Origin: Colwellia sp.
Lineage (GTDB): Bacteria > Pseudomonadota > Gammaproteobacteria > Enterobacterales > Alteromonadaceae
Length of the DNA stretch: 64,000 nucleotides
Direction: 5' to 3'
NCBI GenBank assembly: GCA_029938115.1
Contig: JAPYOP010000017.1
Coordinates: forward strand, 10,971 to 74,970
In this document: in pieces, positions 25,875-33,611 of the stretch
Layout: the number at the start of each line of letters is the position of its first letter
Numbering within the stretch: position 1 is the stretch's first letter
Notes under the pieces: model-generated
Database searches by the model: none
What the model was told of the DNA's origin: nothing
Seen by the model: the letters and a program-made list of their open reading frames with translations, nothing else
Made by a program: the position numbers and the translations under genes

Positions 25875-25910
25875 AAGGCATAAATAATATAATATTATTT
25901 ATGCCTTTTT
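25875..25910 (+). terminator. Terminator after the LRR lipoprotein
   Basis: Long stem AAGGCATAAATAATAT / ATATTATTTATGCCTT followed by T residues; ends the receptor-lipoprotein transcript. Confidence 0.9.
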
Positions 25911-25941
25911 TGTATCTATTGTATTGAGTGATGTATTGAAA

Positions 25942-27159
25942 ATGATGAATATTAAGTTTTATGTAATTACTTTAGTCCTAACATCTTTGTTAGGTACTTC
26001 GGCAATTGCGAAGCAAGAAAATAGTATTAAACCAAGTGCCGCGATGAAGCGTTATCAAGAAATGTGGGAAAGTAAAAACCCCTACGATAATGAATTCTAC
26101 TCTTCTTTTCGTTATAAACCTTTAAAAGGTTTAGAAATGGAAGAGGGGGTTAGCCGCAGAGATGCAAGCCAAATACTTAAAGTAGCTGATACCTATTACG
26201 TCTATTATACCAAAGTTGACATGAAGAACGGTGTTGTAGGTTATGCAAAAGCGGATGCCACCACGCCGGCAAATACTTGGGATTTAGCGGATATCTTTTA
26301 TGCAACTTCAAAAGATACCTATACATGGAAAGAGCAGGGACTTGCTATACCAAGAGGGCCAAAAGGCGAGTTTGATGATCGCAGCGTATTCACTCCTGGA
26401 GTTCTAGCATGGCAGGGGAAGTATTATTTATATTACCAAGCGGTAAAAGCGCCTTATAACCAAAGAACTAAAAATGTTATCGGCATGAGTTGGGCTGATA
26501 GTCCTGAAGGGCCATGGCATAGACACCCAGAACCGGTGTTAACATCGGGTAAAAGTGGTGTTTGGCAAGGCGAAAAACCTATTCGTTCGTTAATAGAAAA
26601 AGAAGGCGATTTTGATAGTTTAAAAGTACATGATCCTTTTCTTTTAGTTTTTAATGGCAAAATACATCTTTATTACAAGGCTCACCCGATGGGGTTGTCA
26701 GGGCAGTTAAAGTTAACTTATCCGGATTTTTCAGGCGGATTAGCCATTGCTGAAAGCCCATTTGGTCCATTTATCAAACATCCACAAAACCCAGTTTTGA
26801 ATAGCGGCCATGAAGTGGTGTTATGGCCCTATAAATCGGGCGTTGCTGCTTTAGTTACCGCTAATGGCCCTGAAAAAAACACCATTCAATGGTCACCAGA
26901 CGGGGTGAACTTTGAAATTAAAGCGCATGTGGTTTTACCACCTGATGCGGCGGGCCCCTATGTACCGGATGCATATACCGATACTAAAGATGGTCAAGGG
27001 ATTACCTGGGGTATATCACATATTGCCCAACGTAAAAATCAGCCATGGCCACATTTAATGCGATTTCAAACTGATTTGACCGGAACTAATAATAGAAAAT
27101 TTAAGCGTGAAAATATACGTTTTAGTAAAGATGCACTGATTCAATCAGATAAACGCTAA
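25942..27159 (+). CDS. Exported GH117 alpha-1,3-(3,6-anhydro)-L-galactosidase-like enzyme
   Basis: The track starts at a TTG (25924); I prefer the ATG pair at 25942/25945, giving a Sec signal MNIKFYVITLVLTSLLGTSAIAK. The mature protein is a five-bladed propeller of GH117. SAAMKRYQEMWESKNPYDNEFYSSFRYKPL is the N-terminal helix region, then GVSRRDASQILKV, VHDPFLLVFNGKIHLYYKAH and NSGHEVVLWP. GH117 removes non-reducing 3,6-anhydro-L-galactose from neoagaro-oligosaccharides, using Asp residues in RRD and HDP and residues of GHE. Here RRDPS has become RRDAS, so this paralogue is divergent and its substrate may differ (for example a substituted anhydrogalactose or L-galactose). It is followed by two EF-hand genes. 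Confidence 0.85.
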   Translation: MMNIKFYVITLVLTSLLGTSAIAKQENSIKPSAAMKRYQEMWESKNPYDNEFYSSFRYKPLKGLEMEEGVSRRDASQILKVADTYYVYYTKVDMKNGVVGYAKADATTPANTWDLADIFYATSKDTYTWKEQGLAIPRGPKGEFDDRSVFTPGVLAWQGKYYLYYQAVKAPYNQRTKNVIGMSWADSPEGPWHRHPEPVLTSGKSGVWQGEKPIRSLIEKEGDFDSLKVHDPFLLVFNGKIHLYYKAHPMGLSGQLKLTYPDFSGGLAIAESPFGPFIKHPQNPVLNSGHEVVLWPYKSGVAALVTANGPEKNTIQWSPDGVNFEIKAHVVLPPDAAGPYVPDAYTDTKDGQGITWGISHIAQRKNQPWPHLMRFQTDLTGTNNRKFKRENIRFSKDALIQSDKR

Positions 27160-27189
27160 TTAACATTTCAAATAAAAGTGAGATAGAAA

Positions 27190-27423
27190 ATGAAAAGATT
27201 ATTAATACTTATAACGGCTATGGCATTTACCTGTGGCGCAAATGCTGGACAACGTGATTACGCTAAACTTGATGTTAATGATGATACCAAGTTAACGCTG
27301 GAAGAATTTATGGTTCATATCAAACCACAAGGTATTGAAAATATGACCAAAGAATTTCATCGACGTGATAAAGATCAAAATGGCACATTAACCCAAGAAG
27401 AATATACCCTTAAAAAGAAATAG
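27190..27423 (+). CDS. Small exported EF-hand protein (copy 1)
   Basis: 77 residues: signal peptide MKRLLILITAMAFTCGANA, then two EF-hand loops, DVNDDTKLTLEEF and DKDQNGTLTQEEY, the second canonical. It should bind calcium in the periplasm. It shares about half its residues with the next gene, a clear tandem duplication. GTGAGA upstream is a reasonable ribosome-binding site. Its role in the locus is unknown; calcium buffering near calcium-rich algal polysaccharide, or a regulatory subunit of a neighbouring enzyme, are guesses. Confidence 0.8.
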   Translation: MKRLLILITAMAFTCGANAGQRDYAKLDVNDDTKLTLEEFMVHIKPQGIENMTKEFHRRDKDQNGTLTQEEYTLKKK

Positions 27424-27470
27424 TGATAGATTTTACCTAACCCTATTTCACCATTAAAAGAGGAATTAAA

Positions 27471-27710
27471 ATGAAAAAACTATTAATATTAATCACCGCA
27501 TTAGTTATTACAAGTTCAGTACATGCTGGACAGAGAGACTTTAATAAAGTGGATGAAAATCAAGACAGTCAGTTATCTTTAGCAGAGTTTTTGGTGCATA
27601 TTAAAGCAGACAAAGTTGACAGAATGACGGGTATCTTTAATAACCGTGATAAAAATAAAGATGGTTTTTTAACTAAAGAAGAATATACCGTTAAAACGAA
27701 AAAAGCGTAA
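27471..27710 (+). CDS. Small exported EF-hand protein (copy 2)
   Basis: 79 residues with signal peptide MKKLLILITALVITSSVHA and two EF-hand loops, DENQDSQLSLAEF and DKNKDGFLTKEEY. An AGAGGAA ribosome-binding site lies before the ATG. Paralogue of the preceding gene, 47 bases away. The same spacing between the two hands indicates a single paired-EF-hand domain. A terminator follows. Confidence 0.8.
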   Translation: MKKLLILITALVITSSVHAGQRDFNKVDENQDSQLSLAEFLVHIKADKVDRMTGIFNNRDKNKDGFLTKEEYTVKTKKA

Positions 27711-27757
27711 CCGCTAACTTTAATTAAAGTGTTAACCAAATTCCTTGTTATCTATTA

Positions 27758-27792
27758 TTGCCCAGCTGAGTTTATTAGTTGGGTAATTTTTT
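27758..27792 (+). terminator. Terminator after the EF-hand pair
   Basis: Stem TTGCCCAGCT / AGTTGGGTAA with G-U pairs and a T run (TTTTTT). Confidence 0.8.
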
Positions 27793-27820
27793 ATCTGTAA
27801 CTATATTACTGGTGCTGTAT

Positions 27821-30016
27821 ATGCGTAATAAACGATTAATTAAACTCTTGCTATGCAGCTTAGTTGCAAGTTCACCAGCATGGGCTGCGACTAAAATACA
27901 CGTTACGAGTGATGGAACAGAAAAAGGTAATGGCAGTATAGAAAAACCATTTGCTAACTTAGATCAAGCAAGAAATAAAGTAAGACACTTGCCTAGTAGT
28001 AAAAAGAGTCAGGGTGTTGAGGTTATTGTGCATCAAGGCAAGTATTTGGTAAATAAAACAATTCAGTTTTGGAAGGCTGATAGTGGTTTGGAAAAATTTC
28101 CCATCACATATAAAAATGCAAAAGGTGAAAACCCTGTTTTTTTTGGTGGAACCATTTTACCTGCAGATAAGTTCTTGTCTTTAACCGATGCACATTTCAT
28201 TAATAACCTTGTTGATAAAAATGCGGCAAACCATATTAAAGTGATAAATCTCAAACAGCTCGGTATTACCGATTATGGAGAGATTACCCGTCATGGTTGG
28301 AATATTCATAACTCTAGTGAAAGAGTTGCCCCAGTAAGCTTGCAAGTGGCTGGCAAACGAATGACCTTAGCCCGTTGGCCAAATGTCGATGAAGATAGCG
28401 AGTTTATGACTTATCAACACTATCTACCAAAGAATAGACCATTACGCGGTTATGAGAAAAAAGTCCAAGCAATCATCGATAATGCGCATTTACCGGGTGA
28501 TGTTACTTTCACTCATGTGGTTGACGAGGGAGATAGTGCTTCACAAAAACCAAAGGGTAAAGGTGGCACTTTTGCCGTTGCATTTGACCGCATGAAGTAT
28601 TGGCAAGATATCGAGAATATCTTTGTTGATGGCGTTTTTGCCTCTACATGGGAGTGGAGTTATAACCGACTCGCTAAAGTTAATATAGATAAGCGTGAAA
28701 TTACCCTCGCTGAGCCAGAGATTAATGGCGTGGGAATAGGAGAGTCAGTCCGTTTACCACATTTTCATTTTGATAATATTCCTGAAGAAATTGATCAAGC
28801 GGGTGAATACTATATAGATCGTGTTAAAGGATTATTGTATTTATACCCCCCAGAAAACTTCCAAGCGCTAGATATTGTCTTAACCACACTAAAAGGGCCA
28901 ATGATAGCCATTGAAAATGCACAAAACATTGTCTTTGATGGTTTAAGTTTTACCAGTGGCCGTGATATTGCTTTTAAAATTAATCGTAGTCATAAAATTC
29001 ACATTAAAAATGCCACCATTGCAAACTTTACCAAAGGTGGTATTGCCATAAACGGTAATAATAATGTGGTTTATAATACTCATCTCTATGGGATTGGCGC
29101 GTACGGAGTGCACTTAAATGGTGGTAATAAGCAAACCTTAAGCCCTGCTAACAATTTGGTGCTTAATTGTCATATCCATGACTTTGGTTGGGATCAAAAA
29201 TCCCAACAACCGGGTGTTTTAATTGACGGTGTTGGTCAATATGTCAGCCACTCAAAAATACACGATGGCACTCATTTTGCCATCAGAGTGCGTAATGCCA
29301 ATGACGTGGTAATTGAGCGCAATGAAATTTTTGACTTGCCTAAGTACCATCATTTTGATGGCGGAGCGTTATATGTATTTAGTGGTTACAATGCTCAAAA
29401 TAGAGGTGTTGAAATAAGGCAAAACTATTTCCATGATATTCCAACCATTGGCGTTTACCCTGATAACTATACTTGGGGTGTTCATACTTATGAAAATATT
29501 TTCAACAATGTGGGTGTCAAAGCCAGCAGAGCTGCTGTTTTTGTTAATGCTGGAGGTGATAATCGCACTTATAATAATATTTTTATCGATACGGTTCTGC
29601 CTTATGGGCAAGGTATACAACCTAAAGCTGAGCGGTGGATGACTCACTGGAAAAAAACACAATTACGTTTTGGTCATGGAAAAGTGAACAATACGCCTTA
29701 TGCTAAATATCCCGACTTTATTAGATGGTTAGAGAAAAAAACAGTGGATGAACTCTATCGTGGTAAGAGCTATGTAAATAATAATCTTATTTATAATAGC
29801 CCTAAGGTTCAATTACTCCCTAAGGCCATAAAAAATGGCACTGTTGATCACACTAAAAGCCTACAAGTAGAAAACCAGTGGCTAACAAATACCAATCCCG
29901 GTTTTGTCGATATTGACAAGGGTAACTTTAACCTAAAAAAGAATGCGGAGGTTTTTCAGCATATTCCAAATTTTATCCAACCAGAATTTGATGACATGGG
30001 CTTGATTAAGCGTTAA
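27821..30016 (+). CDS. Exported right-handed beta-helix protein, GH141-like, probable glycan-active enzyme
   Basis: The track's TTG start overlaps the terminator; ATG 27821 gives 731 residues with signal MRNKRLIKLLLCSLVASSPAWAA. It starts KIHVTSDGTEKGNGSIEKPFANLDQAR, the usual opening of parallel beta-helix glycan enzymes. MTLARWPNV lies near residue 177, then come beta-helix coils with repeated N-x-I/V turns (FDGLSFTSGRD, HDGTHFAIRVRNANDVVIERNEIFD, GDNRTYNNIFID). It closes with QPEFDDMGLIKR. The layout resembles GH141 (alpha-L-fucosidase/xylanase) and related uncharacterised helices, but I cannot assign a family with confidence. It follows an exported GH117 and two EF-hand genes, suggesting action on agar/porphyran fragments. 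Confidence 0.7.
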   Translation: MRNKRLIKLLLCSLVASSPAWAATKIHVTSDGTEKGNGSIEKPFANLDQARNKVRHLPSSKKSQGVEVIVHQGKYLVNKTIQFWKADSGLEKFPITYKNAKGENPVFFGGTILPADKFLSLTDAHFINNLVDKNAANHIKVINLKQLGITDYGEITRHGWNIHNSSERVAPVSLQVAGKRMTLARWPNVDEDSEFMTYQHYLPKNRPLRGYEKKVQAIIDNAHLPGDVTFTHVVDEGDSASQKPKGKGGTFAVAFDRMKYWQDIENIFVDGVFASTWEWSYNRLAKVNIDKREITLAEPEINGVGIGESVRLPHFHFDNIPEEIDQAGEYYIDRVKGLLYLYPPENFQALDIVLTTLKGPMIAIENAQNIVFDGLSFTSGRDIAFKINRSHKIHIKNATIANFTKGGIAINGNNNVVYNTHLYGIGAYGVHLNGGNKQTLSPANNLVLNCHIHDFGWDQKSQQPGVLIDGVGQYVSHSKIHDGTHFAIRVRNANDVVIERNEIFDLPKYHHFDGGALYVFSGYNAQNRGVEIRQNYFHDIPTIGVYPDNYTWGVHTYENIFNNVGVKASRAAVFVNAGGDNRTYNNIFIDTVLPYGQGIQPKAERWMTHWKKTQLRFGHGKVNNTPYAKYPDFIRWLEKKTVDELYRGKSYVNNNLIYNSPKVQLLPKAIKNGTVDHTKSLQVENQWLTNTNPGFVDIDKGNFNLKKNAEVFQHIPNFIQPEFDDMGLIKR

Positions 30017-30056
30017 TCCCTTTGCTTTAAATTCAACACAATGTCAGTGCAATTTA

Positions 30057-30093
30057 GTTATTCTCTTTTGATAAACAGCAACCAGAGAATAAC
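30057..30093 (+). terminator. Inverted repeat after the beta-helix gene
   Basis: GTTATTCTCT / AGAGAATAAC, 10-bp perfect arms with a 17-base loop, 41 bases after the stop. No clear T run, so it is a weak terminator or an mRNA end-protecting hairpin. Confidence 0.4.
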
Positions 30094-30488
30094 GACTGTA
30101 AAAAAAGCTGACAGTTTTTGTTTGTTTAATGACAACACACTTCTTGGCGATAAATAACAGTAAAAAACCCTCAATTTCATCGTTGCTAGTGAATTTCATT
30201 TAAAGCATTCATTATCGATGTATCACTATAATCATTTGTACTGTTATCTATTAGTTTTTATAGTCAGTGCGGTTATTATAACTACAAATCATCTTGGTTT
30301 TGGTGTTTTAATTAAGACACTTTAAACTATTTAACTCTATATATGTCCATATATTCATGGTTTTATGTATTCTTATCTTTAGCTGTTGTTGTTTGTTGTG
30401 TCAGCTTTGTTTACACTTATTATTAATAAAAGACACCTGACCTTTGGGGCTTACTGTAAAGTGGTGTTTTTTATAGTTAAAAATCACC

Positions 30489-30504
30489 TGGCATGGGTTT
30501 TGCT
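30489..30504 (+). promoter_or_regulatory. Sigma-54 (-24/-12) promoter of the PEP-CTERM gene
   Basis: TGGCATGGGTTTTGCT fits TGGCAYR-N4-TTGCW with GG and GC exactly 12 bases apart. It lies 88 bases before the ATG. In several exosortase-bearing species PEP-CTERM genes are reported to be driven by RpoN with the PrsK/PrsR two-component system; that fits, though those genes are not in this window. Confidence 0.85.
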
Positions 30505-30591
30505 ATATTCCACTGTAGATATAACAACAGTTAATCGTAATACGGTTATATCGCAATAAACTAATAAATACATGTTGTGGGGATAAAGTAA

Positions 30592-31254
30592 ATGACACTA
30601 AACCAAATAATAAAAATTGTTGCCGCTGTATCGGCTTTAAGTTTAACTTCGATGTCAGCAAATGCTGGATTGATTACCGATCATGAGACTTTTGATGATC
30701 AAGATACTTACACTATTGATTTAACGTCTAATTTAGAGTGGAAAGATTTAACAAATGAAAATAAAAGCTATGATGAGTATGTTTTATGGTTAAACGGTCC
30801 TGATAACACAGATTCACAATGGAAGCTGGCAACATGGGAAGAGTATAAGGGATTGATGAATAACTGGTTCGATTTTTCCACTGAATATACTGGTTGGAAG
30901 AGAACTATTGCTGCTAATGATGCCTCTAACAATGCGTCAATACTTGCTTTTAATACCTACTTCGGCAGTACTAATAATGATTCAGCGGCAACAAATGGTT
31001 TATTACTTTCTCCTAACAAAGTAACTTTTGGTAAAGTATTAGGAAATGTAGAACCCGGATTTAGATTTATCACTTCTTTTACAAACGAAAAGTCAAAAGA
31101 TACAAAATTTAACTATCACGGTGCTTGGTTAGTACGTGATTATGTCGCTGATGTTAATCCACCAGCAGATGTACCAGAACCAGCGACTTTGGCTATTTTT
31201 GGTTTAGCATTAGCAGGTTTAGGCCTATCACGTAAAAAGTCACAAAAAAGTTAA
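30592..31254 (+). CDS. PEP-CTERM sorted exported protein
   Basis: 220 residues: Sec signal ending SMSANAG and a mature domain (residues 25-185) beginning YTIDLTSNLEWKDLTNENKSY. The C-terminal signal VPEPATLAIFGLALAGLGLSRKK has the VPEP motif, one helix and a basic tail. The tail is recognised by an exosortase, which releases or transfers the protein to exopolysaccharide. The middle domain (QWKLATWEEYKGL, GAWLVRDY) resembles the two TDWR(W/F)-containing domains in the giant protein at 58880. Probably a biofilm/surface matrix component. GTGGGGATAA is a strong ribosome-binding site, and a terminator follows. Confidence 0.88.
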   Translation: MTLNQIIKIVAAVSALSLTSMSANAGLITDHETFDDQDTYTIDLTSNLEWKDLTNENKSYDEYVLWLNGPDNTDSQWKLATWEEYKGLMNNWFDFSTEYTGWKRTIAANDASNNASILAFNTYFGSTNNDSAATNGLLLSPNKVTFGKVLGNVEPGFRFITSFTNEKSKDTKFNYHGAWLVRDYVADVNPPADVPEPATLAIFGLALAGLGLSRKKSQKS

Positions 31255-31279
31255 ACGAAGATTTAAGTTGATTTATTTT

Positions 31280-31306
31280 AAAAACGACCCTTGAGGTCGT
31301 TTTTTA
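31280..31306 (+). terminator. Terminator after the PEP-CTERM gene
   Basis: AAAACGACC / GGTCGTTTT stem with a five-base loop and a run of T residues. Confidence 0.93.
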
Positions 31307-31422
31307 TTGTCTTAAAATCAATTTAATGATTTTAAATAACAATTAAATCAACTTGGTTAAATACTTACCTTGCTGTTATTTAACAATAAACAAATAACCT
31401 CCCAAACAGTAAATAAATGATT

Positions 31423-31438
31423 ATTGTTAACAATAGAC
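31423..31438 (+). promoter_or_regulatory. GntR-type operator ATTGTTAACAATAGAC
   Basis: Contains the palindromic core ATTGTTAACAAT and the right flank AGAC shared with other copies. It lies about 60 bases upstream of the RhaT-like gene. It also lies inside the ORF track's over-long start, which argues for the start at 31501. Confidence 0.75.
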
Positions 31439-31500
31439 AAAGTTGGGTTGATGGGATAGTATCAATACAATTAAAAAATATAATAAATGGTGAACTCAAA

Positions 31501-32520
31501 ATGAATGATTTAACAACCGGTATTGGCTTTGCGTTAGTGGCAGGGGTTATGTTGGGTTTATATGCGTTACCGCAAAAATATACCCAAGGCTTTAAAGAAG
31601 AAAACACTTGGGGCCTGTTTTTTATGCTGACGATGTTTGTTGTACCGCTAATCGCTACTTTAAGTATTATGAAAGGGCCCATGGCTATTTTTTCAGCCAT
31701 TTCCTCAGACGTATTAATGACTATGGTCGGTGCCAGTATATTGTGGGGTATAGGGGTTATGATGTGGGGAAAAGCTATTCATCACATTGGCGTATCTCTC
31801 GGTTTTAGTCTCTTTATCGGCACGGTTATTCTTGTAGGTTCTTTATTACCTTTTTTCGTCGACACTGTGCCACAAGGCAATGCGCTTATCGCAATTGTAT
31901 TAGGTCTATTCTTTGTGTTACTTGGTGTTATTGCCAATGGCCGTGCGGGTATTTTACGTGAGCGAGGCAAGGTAGTTGATGAAAATTCAGATGACTCGAC
32001 TGGCTCGATGGTCAAAGGTATCGTTATTGCCGTTGTTGGTGGTTTATTAGCGACTGGTTTTAGCTTAGCTAATGCCGTAGGACGTCCTCCACTACATCAA
32101 GCAAGTATGGCGCAAGGCAACCCTGAATGGGTCACTGCGCTTGCCGTTATGTTTCCAATATTTTTAAGTGGTGGTGTCGTTATGGCAGGCTATTTTGCTT
32201 GGCAACTCACCCGTAAAAAAGCATGGCCTTCATTTAAAACGCCACACTTTGCCAAAAATTTGGGACTGATCTTCATTATGGCCTTTTTCCATTATGCTGC
32301 TTCTGCTGTTTTTGCCTATGCTGCCTTTAAACTTGGTGCCTCGGGCAATACCGTTGGTTATGCTATTTTTAATACCGCCTGTGTTGTTACTGCCATTGTC
32401 AGTGGCATTATTTCTGGCGAATGGCAAGCCGCTCCAGCTAATGCGCGTAAAACTATGTATTTAGGTTTAGCAAGTATGGTTGTAGGTATTCTAATTATTT
32501 CTGTAGGTAATACATTTTAA
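31501..32520 (+). CDS. RhaT-like (L-rhamnose/proton symporter family) sugar transporter
   Basis: I use ATG 31501 (339 residues); the track's 31417 start runs through an operator. Ten hydrophobic segments are visible, starting TGIGFALVAGVMLGLYALPQKYTQ. LWGIGVMMWGKAIHHIGVSLGFSLFIGTVILVGSLLP matches the RhaT/DMT pattern. RhaT imports L-rhamnose, a 6-deoxy-L-sugar. In this context L-galactose, L-AHG or a related monosaccharide is more likely (inference). It is the first gene of a probable operon with galactose mutarotase (20 bases) and a GH29 gene. The operator in front ties it to the L-AHG regulator. Confidence 0.75.
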   Translation: MNDLTTGIGFALVAGVMLGLYALPQKYTQGFKEENTWGLFFMLTMFVVPLIATLSIMKGPMAIFSAISSDVLMTMVGASILWGIGVMMWGKAIHHIGVSLGFSLFIGTVILVGSLLPFFVDTVPQGNALIAIVLGLFFVLLGVIANGRAGILRERGKVVDENSDDSTGSMVKGIVIAVVGGLLATGFSLANAVGRPPLHQASMAQGNPEWVTALAVMFPIFLSGGVVMAGYFAWQLTRKKAWPSFKTPHFAKNLGLIFIMAFFHYAASAVFAYAAFKLGASGNTVGYAIFNTACVVTAIVSGIISGEWQAAPANARKTMYLGLASMVVGILIISVGNTF

Positions 32521-32540
32521 TAAAAATAAGGTAGTGTTTT

Positions 32541-33584
32541 ATGGATATTAGTAAACAGTTTTTTGGTGAGGTAGCAGGACAAGCGGTCGACTTATATAGT
32601 CTTTCTAACGACAATGGCATGACAGTTAAAATTACTAACTATGGCGGCATAATAACTTCAATTATTGTACCTGATAGTCAAGGGGATAGTAGTAATGTTG
32701 TTTGTGGTTTTGATACGTTAGCGGGTTATTTTAGTGAATCTTATATTAATAATGCCCCATATTTTGGTGGTATTGTTGGTCGTTATGCTGCACGCATTAA
32801 AGATGGGGCTTTTTCACTTAATAGTGAACAATACACACTCGCGACAAATAATGCGCCCAACCATCTTCACGGTGGCATTGTTGGTTTTGATAAAAAAATC
32901 TGGCAAGCAAAATCTTTTCAAGAAAGTAATTGTGTAGGGTTATCGTTAAAGTTGTTATCTGTTGATGGTGAAGAAGGTTACCCTGGTAATTTATCAGTAG
33001 AGGTGCAATACCGCTTAACCAATGAAAATGTATTAAAAATAGCGTATTTTGCGACTACAGATAAAGACACGCCAGTCTCGCTGACTAATCATACTTATTT
33101 CAATTTGTCGGGTTTTAAAGATGATATTAAAGGTCATGATTTACATATTGACGCGGATAATACTTTAGTACCTGATGAAACTAATGTACCTGTTGGCGTT
33201 ATTAAAGCAGTTGATGATATTGACAACTTTAATCAACAAAAAAATCTAGGTAATGCTATTGAACTATTAGATTTTGGTTTTGAACATTATTATATCTTTA
33301 ATAAAGGCCGTCAGATAAAAGATCACCTAGTACAGTTATCGGATCAGAAAAGTGGTCGATGCTTGAAAGTAGTGACTACTGAGCCAGGTATGTTGTTTTA
33401 TACCGGACACTTTACGTCAAATGAATTAAACCGAGAAACGGGTGAGCAATATGGACAATATCGAGCGTTATGTTTTGAAACGTCTAAGTTTCCAAATGGG
33501 CCTAATATTACTGCTTCTCCTAACAGTATTTTAGAGTCAAAAGATACTTATCACGAAGAAACTGAATTTCAGTTTAGTTGGTAG
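32541..33584 (+). CDS. galM: Aldose 1-epimerase (galactose mutarotase)
   Basis: 347 residues. TNYGGIITSIIVPD, NVVCGFDTLAGYF, PYFGGIVGRYAARI with the conserved Asn/Arg region, NHLHGGIVGFDKKIW with the catalytic His, TNHTYFNLSG with the second His, and the C-terminal catalytic Glu in YRALCFETSKFPNGPN. It equilibrates anomers of galactose and related aldoses in the cytoplasm. Lying between the RhaT-like importer and a GH29, it would serve the imported monosaccharide, D-galactose being the other building block of agar. Confidence 0.92.
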   Translation: MDISKQFFGEVAGQAVDLYSLSNDNGMTVKITNYGGIITSIIVPDSQGDSSNVVCGFDTLAGYFSESYINNAPYFGGIVGRYAARIKDGAFSLNSEQYTLATNNAPNHLHGGIVGFDKKIWQAKSFQESNCVGLSLKLLSVDGEEGYPGNLSVEVQYRLTNENVLKIAYFATTDKDTPVSLTNHTYFNLSGFKDDIKGHDLHIDADNTLVPDETNVPVGVIKAVDDIDNFNQQKNLGNAIELLDFGFEHYYIFNKGRQIKDHLVQLSDQKSGRCLKVVTTEPGMLFYTGHFTSNELNRETGEQYGQYRALCFETSKFPNGPNITASPNSILESKDTYHEETEFQFSW

Positions 33585-33611
33585 TCTATTTTAAAAGAGT
33601 AATAAATAATC

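Larger units (their letters stand above)
30017..30591. other. Intergenic region upstream of the PEP-CTERM gene
   Basis: About 575 bases without an ORF. It contains an inverted repeat at 30057-30093 just after the beta-helix gene, a second imperfect inverted repeat (AAAAGACACC ... GGTGTTTTTT, 30428-30472) and a sigma-54 promoter at 30489-30504. Confidence 0.6.

Noticed and set aside
31417-31500. Upstream start of the RhaT-like ORF
   Set aside because: This stretch contains the operator palindrome and no signal for translation; ATG 31501 matches the family N-terminus.
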